A stretch of 64,000 nt of DNA. It comes from Hyphomicrobiales bacterium. Its GTDB lineage: Bacteria; Pseudomonadota; Alphaproteobacteria; Rhizobiales; Rhizobiaceae. Positions 52,395-60,592 of the stretch are shown one piece after another. The notes below the pieces were generated by a model that was not told where the DNA came from, made no database searches, and saw only the letters and a list, made by a program, of their open reading frames with translations. Position numbers and translations under genes: made by a program. Location: the NCBI GenBank assembly GCA_900468625.1, contig UBUL01000019.1:310001-374000 (forward strand), read 5' to 3'. Position 1 is the stretch's first letter. Each line of letters begins with the position of its first letter.

Positions 52395-53341
52395 TCGCTC
52401 TTCGTGCGCTCGGCCGGAAGCCCTGGATCTGGTCGTTCTTCGCCACCATTATCGTCTGGCTTGTCACCGTGCTTTTCACCGGTGGCGCAAGCTCCCTTGG
52501 CCTGTCGCAGGCGGCGCTGACCTTCGCAGCCTTCTCCGTCATCGTCGGCATCGGGCAGATGTTCGTCATCACGCTTGGCCCAGGCAATATCGATCTTTCC
52601 GTGCCGGCTACCATGACGCTTGCCGGCACCTTGGCGCTGAAGCTGATGAATGTCGAGGACGGCATGATCGTGCCCGGTTTGCTGGTATCGATCCTGATCG
52701 GCCTTGGCATAGGCATCGGCAATTATGCCCTGATCAAGCTCTTGCGCATCCCGCCGATCATCGCGACGCTCTCGATGAGTTTCATCATTCAGTCGACGGC
52801 AATCTGGAGCAACCGCGGCCTGCGCATCAAGCCGCCGGAGCAGCTCGCCGATTTCGCCACGTCCGGTTTCCTCGGCATCCCGAATGTTGCGATCGTTGCG
52901 CTCCTGCTCTCGGTTCTTGCCTGGGTCCTGCTCGAGCGAAGCATTTACGGCAGATGGATCTCGGCAATCGGGCAAAGCATGTTCGCGGCGCGCATGGCGG
53001 GTATTCCCGTCGATGGAACGCGGCTTGCGACCTATGTGCTCTGCGCCATCCTTTCGTCGATCTGCGGCTATCTGCTGGCAAGCTTTTCCGGCGGCGCTGC
53101 CCTTAACATGGGAACCGAATATCTGCTGATGTCGATCGCCGTCGTCATTATTGGCGGAACGGCTGTCGCCGGTGGCGATTCAAACGTGCCGGGCATATGG
53201 GGGGCTTCCCTCTTCATGTTCCTGGTCGTTTCCATGCTGAACACATATGGCTTCGGCGCAGGTCCAAGGCTCGTTCTCACCGGCCTCATCATCATAGCCG
53301 TCATTCTCGTCGCAGGAGGCCGCCCTGTCGGCGGGCGCTGA
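52391..53341 (+). CDS. sugar ABC transporter permease (RbsC-like)
   Basis: 316 residues with about nine hydrophobic segments. GNIDLSVPATMTLAGTLALKLM and SIAVVIIGGTAVAGGDSNVPGIWGASLFMFLVV are the class motifs. It is the partner of the 51450-52394 permease and ends 32 bases before the lactonase gene. Confidence 0.9.
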   Translation: MIALRALGRKPWIWSFFATIIVWLVTVLFTGGASSLGLSQAALTFAAFSVIVGIGQMFVITLGPGNIDLSVPATMTLAGTLALKLMNVEDGMIVPGLLVSILIGLGIGIGNYALIKLLRIPPIIATLSMSFIIQSTAIWSNRGLRIKPPEQLADFATSGFLGIPNVAIVALLLSVLAWVLLERSIYGRWISAIGQSMFAARMAGIPVDGTRLATYVLCAILSSICGYLLASFSGGAALNMGTEYLLMSIAVVIIGGTAVAGGDSNVPGIWGASLFMFLVVSMLNTYGFGAGPRLVLTGLIIIAVILVAGGRPVGGR

Positions 53342-53373
53342 CACTGTTCCCTCAGCAGTTTTAGGAAATAGCA

Positions 53374-54294
53374 ATGCCAAATGATGTATCGTCCCTCTAT
53401 GAAATCTACGACATTCGCTTCCGAAACCTCGTGGTTCCAAGTGCCGGGCTTGACGAGCTTTATTCGGACTGCCGTTGGGCGGAAGGCCCTGTCTGGTTCG
53501 CAGATACCGGATGCCTGATCTGGAGCGACATTCCCAGCGAACGCATGCTGCGCTGGGTGCCGGGAGGCGGCGTATCGATCTTCCGTGCGCCGTCGAATTT
53601 TGCCAATGGCAACACGCGGGATCGTCAGGGGCGGTTGATATCCTGCGAACATGGCGGCCGCCGCGTGACGCGCACCGAGATCGACGGCTCGATCACCGTG
53701 CTTGCCGACAGCTACAAGGGCAAGCGGCTGAACTCGCCGAACGACGTGGTCGTCCGCTCGGATGGATCCATCTGGTTCACCGATCCGACCTACGGCATCC
53801 TCTCCAACTACGAGGGCTACAAGGCGGAGCCCGAGCAGGCGACCCGCAACGTCTACCGGCTCGATCCGTCAACCGGAGCACTGGAGGTGGTGGTCGACGA
53901 TTTCCGCCAGCCGAATGGCCTGGCTTTTTCTCCCGACGAGACAAAGCTCTATGTAGCGGACTCGGCGGCAAGCCACGACGTCAATGCCCCGCGGCACATT
54001 CGTATCTTTGACGTTGTGAATGGCAAAAAGCTCGCAAACGATCGGGTCTTCTGTAACATCGACACCGGTATCCCCGACGGCTTCCGGGCCGATGTCGAAG
54101 GCAACATCTGGACCAGCGCCGACGACGGCGTCCATTGTTTTGCAGCCGACGGAAGCCTGATCGGTAAAATCAAGATACCGCAGACGGTCGCAAATCTTAC
54201 CTTCGGCGGTCCGCGGCGGAACCAGCTGTTCATAACCGCGACGCAATCGCTTTATCGCATTTTTACGACGGCAACCGGGGCGCAGATGCCTTGA
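53374..54294 (+). CDS. SMP-30/gluconolactonase family lactonase
   Basis: 306 residues of a six-bladed propeller. Metal-binding positions fit: Glu37 in WAEGPVWF, Asn in NSPNDVVVRSDGSIWFTDPTYG, and Asn/Asp in QPNGLAFSPDETKLYVADS. It opens sugar lactones to aldonic acids in the cytoplasm (no signal peptide). Placed after a sugar importer and in the same locus as a UxaA dehydratase, it suggests oxidation of the sugar to a lactone, hydrolysis and dehydration; the sugar dehydrogenase is not present in the window. Confidence 0.88.
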   Translation: MPNDVSSLYEIYDIRFRNLVVPSAGLDELYSDCRWAEGPVWFADTGCLIWSDIPSERMLRWVPGGGVSIFRAPSNFANGNTRDRQGRLISCEHGGRRVTRTEIDGSITVLADSYKGKRLNSPNDVVVRSDGSIWFTDPTYGILSNYEGYKAEPEQATRNVYRLDPSTGALEVVVDDFRQPNGLAFSPDETKLYVADSAASHDVNAPRHIRIFDVVNGKKLANDRVFCNIDTGIPDGFRADVEGNIWTSADDGVHCFAADGSLIGKIKIPQTVANLTFGGPRRNQLFITATQSLYRIFTTATGAQMP

Positions 54295-54327
54295 ACGGTT
54301 GGCGTGGTGTAGATAAGGCGACGAGAA

Positions 54328-54357
54328 AGCTGCAGCACCGAAAGCTATGCTGCAGCT
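54328..54357 (+). terminator. hairpin after the lactonase gene
   Basis: AGCTGCAGCA and TGCTGCAGCT form a perfect 10-bp stem around a 10-base loop, 34 bases after the lactonase stop. There is no T-run, so it may be a weak terminator or an mRNA-stabilising structure for the sugar operon. Confidence 0.45.
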
Positions 54358-54486
54358 GTAGCAAACAGCCGACAAGATAGTGCCGCCTCAGGGTCCGAGG
54401 CGGCGCTATTCGGCTCATAGCAAGCCTTCGCGAATATCTTGACGGGGAGGTTTGTCGAGCGTTCAGGCCAAAACTACCGACTAATC

Positions 54487-54520
54487 CTAGATAAAATGAG
54501 GCCTTGCCGGACAAGGCCCA
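54487..54520 (-). terminator. rho-independent terminator of the small secreted-protein gene
   Basis: On the minus strand GGCCTTG, five bases, CAAGGCC form a 7-bp GC stem (54500-54518) followed by TCATTTTAT. It lies 28 bases after the stop of the gene ending at 54547. The flanking A/T stretches could let it work in both directions, also ending read-through from the lactonase side. Confidence 0.6.
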
Positions 54521-54546
54521 TTTCAGAAGTTTGATTCCTTACACGC

Positions 54547-54816
54547 CTAGTCGCAGACGGTGCTGCGGACCACGACCCTGTGGTGATGGCGGTACGCGTA
54601 ACGCCTCTCGGTCCAGCACCGCCGGCCATAGCGATATCTCGGGCCGTCATAGTAGCCATCATATGCATAGCCCGGCGGGTAGCGATAGTAGCGTGGTGGT
54701 GGCCTATCGTAGTCGTAGCGAGGCCCAACACCGTACTCAAAGTAAACCTGGGAGAATGCCGGCGACGCTGATAACGTCGTTGCAAGCACCAGCGCTGCGA
54801 TTGCGATCATTTTCAT
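54547..54816 (-). CDS. small secreted Tyr/Arg/Pro-rich protein
   Basis: 89 residues from the ATG at 54816. A signal peptide ends near AFS-QV at 23. The mature part is dominated by Tyr, Arg, Pro and Gly (YDYDRPPPRYYRYPPGYAY) with two cysteines near the end. Such short envelope proteins are common in rhizobia and have no known function. It is a single-gene unit with its own terminator. Confidence 0.7.
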   Translation of the reverse strand: MKMIAIAALVLATTLSASPAFSQVYFEYGVGPRYDYDRPPPRYYRYPPGYAYDGYYDGPRYRYGRRCWTERRYAYRHHHRVVVRSTVCD

Positions 54817-55129
54817 GTCTTCGTCCCATCCGATTTGGACACACTCATTGGCAAGGCTGTATCCCACGCCACGGATGTTAATACGTCATGAGCGTTGCTC
54901 CTGAAATGGACCAAAGTCCCGGTCTATCCGGACTTTGGCCCCATAAGGCGCAAAAGCATTTCCGCTTGGACCAAGAGGCTGTGTAGTCGCTTCGGTTCAA
55001 TGAAGTTCGTCGGGATGCCGAAATTTCCAATGTTGACCAAGCTATTGACTCGGCGGCAATGCGGCCCATCCGCTATCAACGCTGGGATTTCTGACGATAT
55101 TACCGTCGACGCCTGCCTCTTCTCTCGCT
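54817..55129. other. intergenic region with a strong hairpin
   Basis: 313 bases without a supported gene. At 54911-54938, CCAAAGTCC and GGACTTTGG form 9-bp arms extended by CGG/CCG, a strong symmetric hairpin. Further on, GCGCAAAAGCATTTCCGCTT is reminiscent of short palindromic intergenic repeats scattered in rhizobial genomes. It could be such a repeat or a terminator for the phosphatase gene ending at 55130. Confidence 0.4.
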
Positions 55130-56728
55130 TTAGTCTCGCCGTGGGCGCCGCAGAGTGAAGCTTTCAAACGGTGCGATCTGACCATCGGGGCCGACCACGT
55201 CGTAATATGTCACCTTGATCGTCGTGAAGTCACCCGGATGGGCGCCGGGGTCTAGGTCGAAAGCGGCAAAACCATAGGCGTGGGCGACATTTCGCACAGC
55301 CGACCATGGCGCTTCTTCCACGACATAGACCGGTGGGCGCTTGTGAGTGTCGGGATTGAGGTCGCCGACTCGCATGATGACACGGCAGCAGGGCGGGTTG
55401 AAGAAAAGTTCGTTCGACGGGACCGAAGTGCCGCCGCCGCCGATCACCATATGCACCGTGCCCTTGGTCGTGTCGATCACGTCGGTTGCGGTTCCAACCG
55501 GGATCGGCGTCAACGTTTCATTATTCTGCTGGCCCCGGATGGGATGGGAGCGTTCGTAATGGTGCTCATGTCCGCAAACCACCAGATCCACGTCATACTT
55601 ATCGAACAGCGGTAGCCATTCCTGGCGGATACCAAGGTCGGCTCCATTGAACTTGTCGGCTGTGGAAATGGCGACCTGATGCATGCATACCACCAGCCAA
55701 TCAATCCCCTTGTCGGCTCGGGCGGCGGCGAGCTCCTTCTCGAGCCAGGCCTTCTGGGCGCCGCCTGAATAGCCGCGCACATAGGAATCGCCGCCATCCT
55801 GGTAGACAACATCGTCATTGGCGATCGCAACCACCCGCACCGAACCTGCCGTGAAGCTGTACCAGAGACCATGCGTTACATCGGTCTGCCCATCGGCCGT
55901 CGGCAGAGAGAAATAGGTCTGGTAGGCCTTGTAGCCGATCGGTCCGTTTCCGAGCTCGTTCTCGTGATTGCCGGGGGAGGGCATCCAAGGGCGGTTGCGG
56001 GCGCTGCGCGTATTGTTGTTCCAAAAATCCCACCAGGTGCGCACGCGGTCCTGAGCGAGATTGGCGTAGCATAGGTCCCCGTTGAAGAGATGAAAGAGCG
56101 GACGCAGGCGCTCGACGCCGAGCGTGGTGTCGCCAGCGGCGGGCGAGCCGAGATTATCATTGATATAGGTGGGGCCGTTCAGCTTCACGCCGGCCGGCGG
56201 AACGAAGACCTTGCCGAGGGTGGGCGTGCCTTGATCACCGAAGCTGGTGAAGCGCAGGGGCTGGCGCCCGCGCGGAGACGTTCGGAACGTGCCGAATTGC
56301 GGCTCGGCGCCATCATGGAGGGCCGCGTAGAGATAGGAGGCGTCCGCATCGAGCCCCCTTACCTTGGCATGATATGCATAGACGGTTTGGTTGGACTTGG
56401 CGTCGACATAGTTTGCTTCGTCGGCGGCCACCGTCTGCTCGAGCTTGCCGTCGGGGCGGCCGATAAGCACGCGCGGCTGCTTCACCGGTTGTAGCGTATG
56501 CCAGGATACGACCATTTCAGCAGATGCATCGGCGCCAAACTGGAGATGGAGCCCGGCAACCGGCGGCGTTACGATCGGATCCGGCAAATCAGCGGCAGCC
56601 GCTGTTGGCGCATCCTCGTCAGCGCTGGCAAACGAGCCCGTCAGCAGCACACCAGTACCGATGCCGGCAGCGGCAAGGAGCTTGCGGCGGCTGATATCAA
56701 AGTTCTTGTCGCTGTCGGGTGTTGCCAT
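55130..56728 (-). CDS. Tat-exported purple-acid-phosphatase-like metallophosphoesterase
   Basis: 532 residues from the ATG at 56728. A twin-arginine signal (SRRKLLAAAGIGTGVLLTG) begins near residue 13. An N-terminal Fn3-like domain (about 55-145) precedes the metallophosphatase core. The core has FTSFGDQGT, FNGDLCYAN, PGNHENE, VCMHQ and CGHEHHYERSHP, the metal ligands of purple acid phosphatases. It would release phosphate from organic esters in the periplasm. A Pho-box-like site lies 48-65 bases upstream of the start. Confidence 0.87.
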   Translation of the reverse strand: MATPDSDKNFDISRRKLLAAAGIGTGVLLTGSFASADEDAPTAAAADLPDPIVTPPVAGLHLQFGADASAEMVVSWHTLQPVKQPRVLIGRPDGKLEQTVAADEANYVDAKSNQTVYAYHAKVRGLDADASYLYAALHDGAEPQFGTFRTSPRGRQPLRFTSFGDQGTPTLGKVFVPPAGVKLNGPTYINDNLGSPAAGDTTLGVERLRPLFHLFNGDLCYANLAQDRVRTWWDFWNNNTRSARNRPWMPSPGNHENELGNGPIGYKAYQTYFSLPTADGQTDVTHGLWYSFTAGSVRVVAIANDDVVYQDGGDSYVRGYSGGAQKAWLEKELAAARADKGIDWLVVCMHQVAISTADKFNGADLGIRQEWLPLFDKYDVDLVVCGHEHHYERSHPIRGQQNNETLTPIPVGTATDVIDTTKGTVHMVIGGGGTSVPSNELFFNPPCCRVIMRVGDLNPDTHKRPPVYVVEEAPWSAVRNVAHAYGFAAFDLDPGAHPGDFTTIKVTYYDVVGPDGQIAPFESFTLRRPRRD

Positions 56729-57125
56729 GGCGGGGCGCTCTAACGAGTTTGAGTGCTTCTTGCTAGCGCGAGACCGTGACTGTGGTGCGACAGTCTGGCT
56801 AGGCCGCAACTACAAAACGGCGACTAATCGAGATATCCCGAGCTCGGCTATTACCGGCGCCGATGGATATTAGTCGCTGCTTTTCCTCAGCAGTTCCGGT
56901 CCGGAACAAATGGTCAGACCGGATGCCTCGCTCTCGGTCGGGCCGCGAGACAAAACATCTCTCCGCGTGGTCAAAGCTGATTGGCTCGGTTGCGCTAGCT
57001 GAACTGAAAAAACCGCCCAGATCGAAAGTCATGCGGCATGCACTCCAGACTGGCTAGATCAGTGCTATCCGGTTGTCGGCCAACAACTGAGATTTGACCG
57101 ATGACCAGTCGATTTCCCATCAATC
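56729..57125. other. intergenic region upstream of the phosphatase
   Basis: 397 bases without a supported gene, between the phosphatase start and the stop of the TPR gene. Besides the Pho-box-like site it holds a long-spaced perfect inverted repeat, GCGACTAAT (56820-56828) and ATTAGTCGC (56869-56877). No coding frame looks convincing. Confidence 0.5.
56776..56793 (-). promoter_or_regulatory. candidate Pho box of the phosphatase gene
   Basis: The minus strand reads CTGTCGCACCACAGTCAC. The heptamers CTGTCGC and CAGTCAC are spaced by 4 bases, matching the 11-bp-period PhoB consensus CTGTCATNNNNCTGTCAC at 12 of 14 or so informative positions. It is the right distance from the phosphatase start for control by PhoB under phosphate limitation. 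Confidence 0.5.
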
Positions 57126-59552
57126 TCAATAGGCACTCGGCTGCGGATGGGTCGCAAGCATCAGGTCCCGCAGGCCGCGGCTGCCGTCGCGGTTGCCGGT
57201 GGCGGCGACTGCGGTGAAGATGCGCTCGGCGTCGTCGTACATTTTGAGATTGAGATAGCAATATCCGCGCAGCACCATGAGGTCGATGCGCTCCTCCTGC
57301 AGCTGGGCGCGCTGATCAAGATAAAGCAGGGCTTCATGGTAGCGTTTGGCGGAAAATGCCGAGAGCGCGCGATCGGAGAGAATGGCAACCTGCAGTTCTG
57401 CGGCACGTTGATGGCTCATCGGCGCCTTGGTTGCAGCAACGGCTGCATTGTTGGCAAGGCCGGCTCGCAGGTAGGCGAGGCTCTGCCCGTAGGCTGCCTC
57501 TTCCCGTGACTTGGGATTGCTGTCGTTCAATGCAATGCCGAAGGCTTCCACTGCTTCCATCGGGCGATTGAGGTTCATCAGGCACCAGCCGCGAGCCAGC
57601 GCGTTTGCAGGCGTCAGTAACTCTGAATTGGCCGTAGTGGTGCATCCCGCCCGTTGACGGGAGGCGCGGCTGGCTGCTCGCAGCCGGGTTTCGGGTGCCA
57701 CATATTCGGCTGAAGGCACACGACGAACGGGCGCAGCCGGCTGTGCTTGGACTTGCGTGTTGACATAGGGCTGCGTTGCTGGAGGTTCAGGTGCCGCTTG
57801 GGAAACGGCCGGCGGAGCGTTCGGGATCGCGCCTTGCGGCGTTACCTGCTGCCCAGTCTGTGGCAAGGCTTGTGGTACGACCTGGAGTATGGGCTGTGCT
57901 GTCTGACTGGGCGATGGCAGTGGCGCGGAAGCGGGGGGGCGGGATGCCGGCTCGTTGAGAACCGCAATGCGTTGCGAGCGACCCGCCCAAAGGCGTTGTA
58001 CTTCGGCGACGCCCTGCCGGTCGTTCAATTGATTGCGCGTGATGGCAAGGCCATAGGCGGAAGGCTCATCATCAGGCTTCCAGCGCAACGCCGTCTCGAA
58101 CCAGCGAGCCGCCGCTTGCGGCTGGTTCATCGAGCGGGCATACCAGCCGAATTGCTGCGCCGTCGGAACATATTTCTCCTTCACGGTCTCTGCGGCAACG
58201 CGCTGCAGGACATCTTCGCTTAGATTAGCGGGCGGTTGCAGCGCCATCAGATTGGCTGTCGCCGCAAGATAGGTCGCCATGGCATCCTTGGATTCGTTGC
58301 GCCACTTGTACATGGCGTCCTCGGCTTCTTGCGGCTTATGGTCCGCGATCAGCACCAAGGCGAGGCCCTGCGAGATCGTCGCGGAGTCTTCCTTCTCATG
58401 CGCAGCCTTGAACCATTGTTCGGCATCGCTGTAGTTACTGCGGCGCAGATAGTACCAGCCGAGGAGCGCATCGTCTGAGGCAAGGTCCTGGCTGCGGGCG
58501 ACGCGCTCGACCTGGGAAAGATAATCCTGCGAGACCGTAAGCTTCGGATCCTCGTTGCCCTGCGCCACGAAACGGCGGGCGAGATCGATCCTGATGCTGT
58601 CGAACTCGCGGCCACCATTGCCGTCGGGCTTTTCGAGCGCCAACAGGTCCTGCATCGGCTGGTAGGGCAAAAGGACCGCAGCCTTCTGGATGGTCGCGAG
58701 CCTCTCCTGCGGATTGGTGCAGGATTTCAGGATGTATTTGTAGGCGTCCTGGCCGCGCGCCGCACGATCAGTGCGGACGAAAGCTTCGGCGACGCGCCAG
58801 AGGACATCGATGTCGCTGCATGTCAGCAGGCTTGGGGTCCGGGCGCCGATGTCGATGACGGTTTGATATTGCTTGAGGTCGGAAGCATTGACCAGGCGCG
58901 TGCGCGCTTCTGCGACGTCCAGACGTTCGAGCAGATCGGCAGGCGGTTGCCAGCCAGCTTCCGCCGACTGGCGATCTGCGATCGCTTTACGCACCTCGCC
59001 GTAGCGTCCCTCCGAATAGAGTCGCCACATGGCTTCGAGCTGCTTGTCGCTGTTTTGCGGTATGGCCAGCGGGTCGGCGGGCGGCGTCCAATTCGGATAG
59101 AGCGCCTGAAGCCGGGAGATTTCGGCCTGAAGGCGCGCCTTGTCGCCGCGGCTGGCGAAATAGCGCAACGCGCTTTCGTCGACTTTGGGCGGATTGTTTG
59201 CGGGTTGGGCCTGGCCCGGCTGCTGCGCCGATGGCTGCTGCGTCGGCTGAGGGGTGGCCTGTGCCACGGAATCCGATGCGACGGCGCCCGTTTGCGGTGC
59301 GCTTGACGCATCGGAAAGAACTGCGGAGGGGGCAGCTGCCTGTATATGATCAGAGAGCGTTCGAACGTCGATGAGCTGGCCGGAGCTGCCGCCCTGCGAG
59401 GTGTCCGCGGCAAGCATAATCTGCGGATCGATGCGTCCGGACTTTGCCAGCTTGATCTTGTCTTCCGGCGTGTCGTGGTCCTTCCTCGCGAGCGTGAAGC
59501 CCGCCACGGCGACGGCCATGAAAGCCATGATCAGGGTGGACTTTATAAACAC
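57126..59552 (-). CDS. TPR protein of the cellulose operon (BcsC-like, without barrel)
   Basis: 808 residues from the GTG at 59552, which overlaps the bcsZ stop; GGAG lies 11 bases before it. An N-terminal membrane anchor (FIKSTLIMAFMAVAVAGFTLA) is followed by a Pro/Gln-rich linker and many helical TPR-like repeats (YLAATANLMALQPP, WYARSMNQPQAAARWFETALRWKPDD). BcsC proteins thread cellulose through the periplasm with TPRs and end in an outer-membrane beta-barrel. Here the length is short by about 300 residues and no barrel is apparent. Another pore protein may be needed. Confidence 0.75.
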   Translation of the reverse strand: MFIKSTLIMAFMAVAVAGFTLARKDHDTPEDKIKLAKSGRIDPQIMLAADTSQGGSSGQLIDVRTLSDHIQAAAPSAVLSDASSAPQTGAVASDSVAQATPQPTQQPSAQQPGQAQPANNPPKVDESALRYFASRGDKARLQAEISRLQALYPNWTPPADPLAIPQNSDKQLEAMWRLYSEGRYGEVRKAIADRQSAEAGWQPPADLLERLDVAEARTRLVNASDLKQYQTVIDIGARTPSLLTCSDIDVLWRVAEAFVRTDRAARGQDAYKYILKSCTNPQERLATIQKAAVLLPYQPMQDLLALEKPDGNGGREFDSIRIDLARRFVAQGNEDPKLTVSQDYLSQVERVARSQDLASDDALLGWYYLRRSNYSDAEQWFKAAHEKEDSATISQGLALVLIADHKPQEAEDAMYKWRNESKDAMATYLAATANLMALQPPANLSEDVLQRVAAETVKEKYVPTAQQFGWYARSMNQPQAAARWFETALRWKPDDEPSAYGLAITRNQLNDRQGVAEVQRLWAGRSQRIAVLNEPASRPPASAPLPSPSQTAQPILQVVPQALPQTGQQVTPQGAIPNAPPAVSQAAPEPPATQPYVNTQVQAQPAAPVRRVPSAEYVAPETRLRAASRASRQRAGCTTTANSELLTPANALARGWCLMNLNRPMEAVEAFGIALNDSNPKSREEAAYGQSLAYLRAGLANNAAVAATKAPMSHQRAAELQVAILSDRALSAFSAKRYHEALLYLDQRAQLQEERIDLMVLRGYCYLNLKMYDDAERIFTAVAATGNRDGSRGLRDLMLATHPQPSAY

Positions 59553-60592
59553 TCGGGGTGTTTCTCCGTGACGAAAGCAAGGCTCAAGAGTTGCAAGGTG
59601 GCCGGATAATACAGCGACGGCGCAAACTGACGGACCGAAGTCGGCAGCTTCGTTCCGTCCACCACACACGCCACAACATGGTTAACAATTTTATAACCGG
59701 GGTCAGAAAGCAGGTCTTTCGGCCTGCCCGTCGTGAGGTCGATCGTCGCCGGCTCATCTCCTTCAACAGTCATGCCTCGCTGCAGACGCGTGAGCAAGGC
59801 TTTGTCGCCGACGCCCGCGCGGGCGAGGTAGAGCGGGATTCTGACGGCATTATAGCCGAATTCCGCTTCGAAACCGTCTGCCGGTGCCGGCTTGGATCGC
59901 AGGCTGACCCAATCCGCAGGAAGCTTGCGAGGGCCGAACTGCATCGATTGCAGCAGGGCAAGACCATCGTCGCTCAGTTTCTGCCAGCGATCGGAAGGCG
60001 CCAACAGCGCCATGACGGGAATCGCCTCAAAGATCCAATAGGACGGATTGATGATGGGGCCGTCCTTTTGTCCAGGCGGCTGATAGCCGTCCACGCCGGG
60101 AATGAGCAGTGTGCGACCTCCGGCATTAATGATGAGGTGCGAAAGGATGGCCTTGGCCATGGTCGCGGCGGCCCGCAGATAATCCGTCTTGTTCCAGGCG
60201 GATCCCGCAAGTGCCAAGGCGTAGGCGATCAACAGATCTCCATCCGACGCGTCGTTGGTGTCGGTTACGTGCGGCGTGGCGGCCGGATCCCATTTCCAGA
60301 CGGCAAGACCATCGTCGCGCAGCAAAAGTTCGGTGCGGGTGAAATACCAGATCTGCTCGAAGTCGGCGGGATTATTGGAAAGATAGGCAAGCAGCAGGCC
60401 GTAGCCTTGCCCTTCGCTGTGGCTGATGCCGCTATTGCCGTTGTCGATGATGCGGCCGGTTGCGTCGAGGAATTTCGCCTTATAGGCAGCCCAGGCCTGC
60501 GGGTCGATTGCGGCGCGCTGAGCAGCCGCCGGCTGGGCCATCGCAAGGATGGCGGCGCTAAAGACCGCAAGAATGGAGCACCAGGGTTTCAT
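59543..60592 (-). CDS. bcsZ: BcsZ/CelC endo-beta-1,4-glucanase (GH8)
   Basis: 349 residues with a signal peptide to about 25 (AAA-QR). Catalytic acid Glu60 lies in GISHSEGQGYGLLLAY, and the aspartates around 114-119 lie in NDASDGDLLIAYAL, as in family 8 glycosidases. It trims or edits nascent cellulose in the periplasm; in rhizobia CelC-type cellulases are linked to root infection. Its start overlaps the bcsB stop by 4 bases. Confidence 0.92.
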   Translation of the reverse strand: MKPWCSILAVFSAAILAMAQPAAAQRAAIDPQAWAAYKAKFLDATGRIIDNGNSGISHSEGQGYGLLLAYLSNNPADFEQIWYFTRTELLLRDDGLAVWKWDPAATPHVTDTNDASDGDLLIAYALALAGSAWNKTDYLRAAATMAKAILSHLIINAGGRTLLIPGVDGYQPPGQKDGPIINPSYWIFEAIPVMALLAPSDRWQKLSDDGLALLQSMQFGPRKLPADWVSLRSKPAPADGFEAEFGYNAVRIPLYLARAGVGDKALLTRLQRGMTVEGDEPATIDLTTGRPKDLLSDPGYKIVNHVVACVVDGTKLPTSVRQFAPSLYYPATLQLLSLAFVTEKHPECL

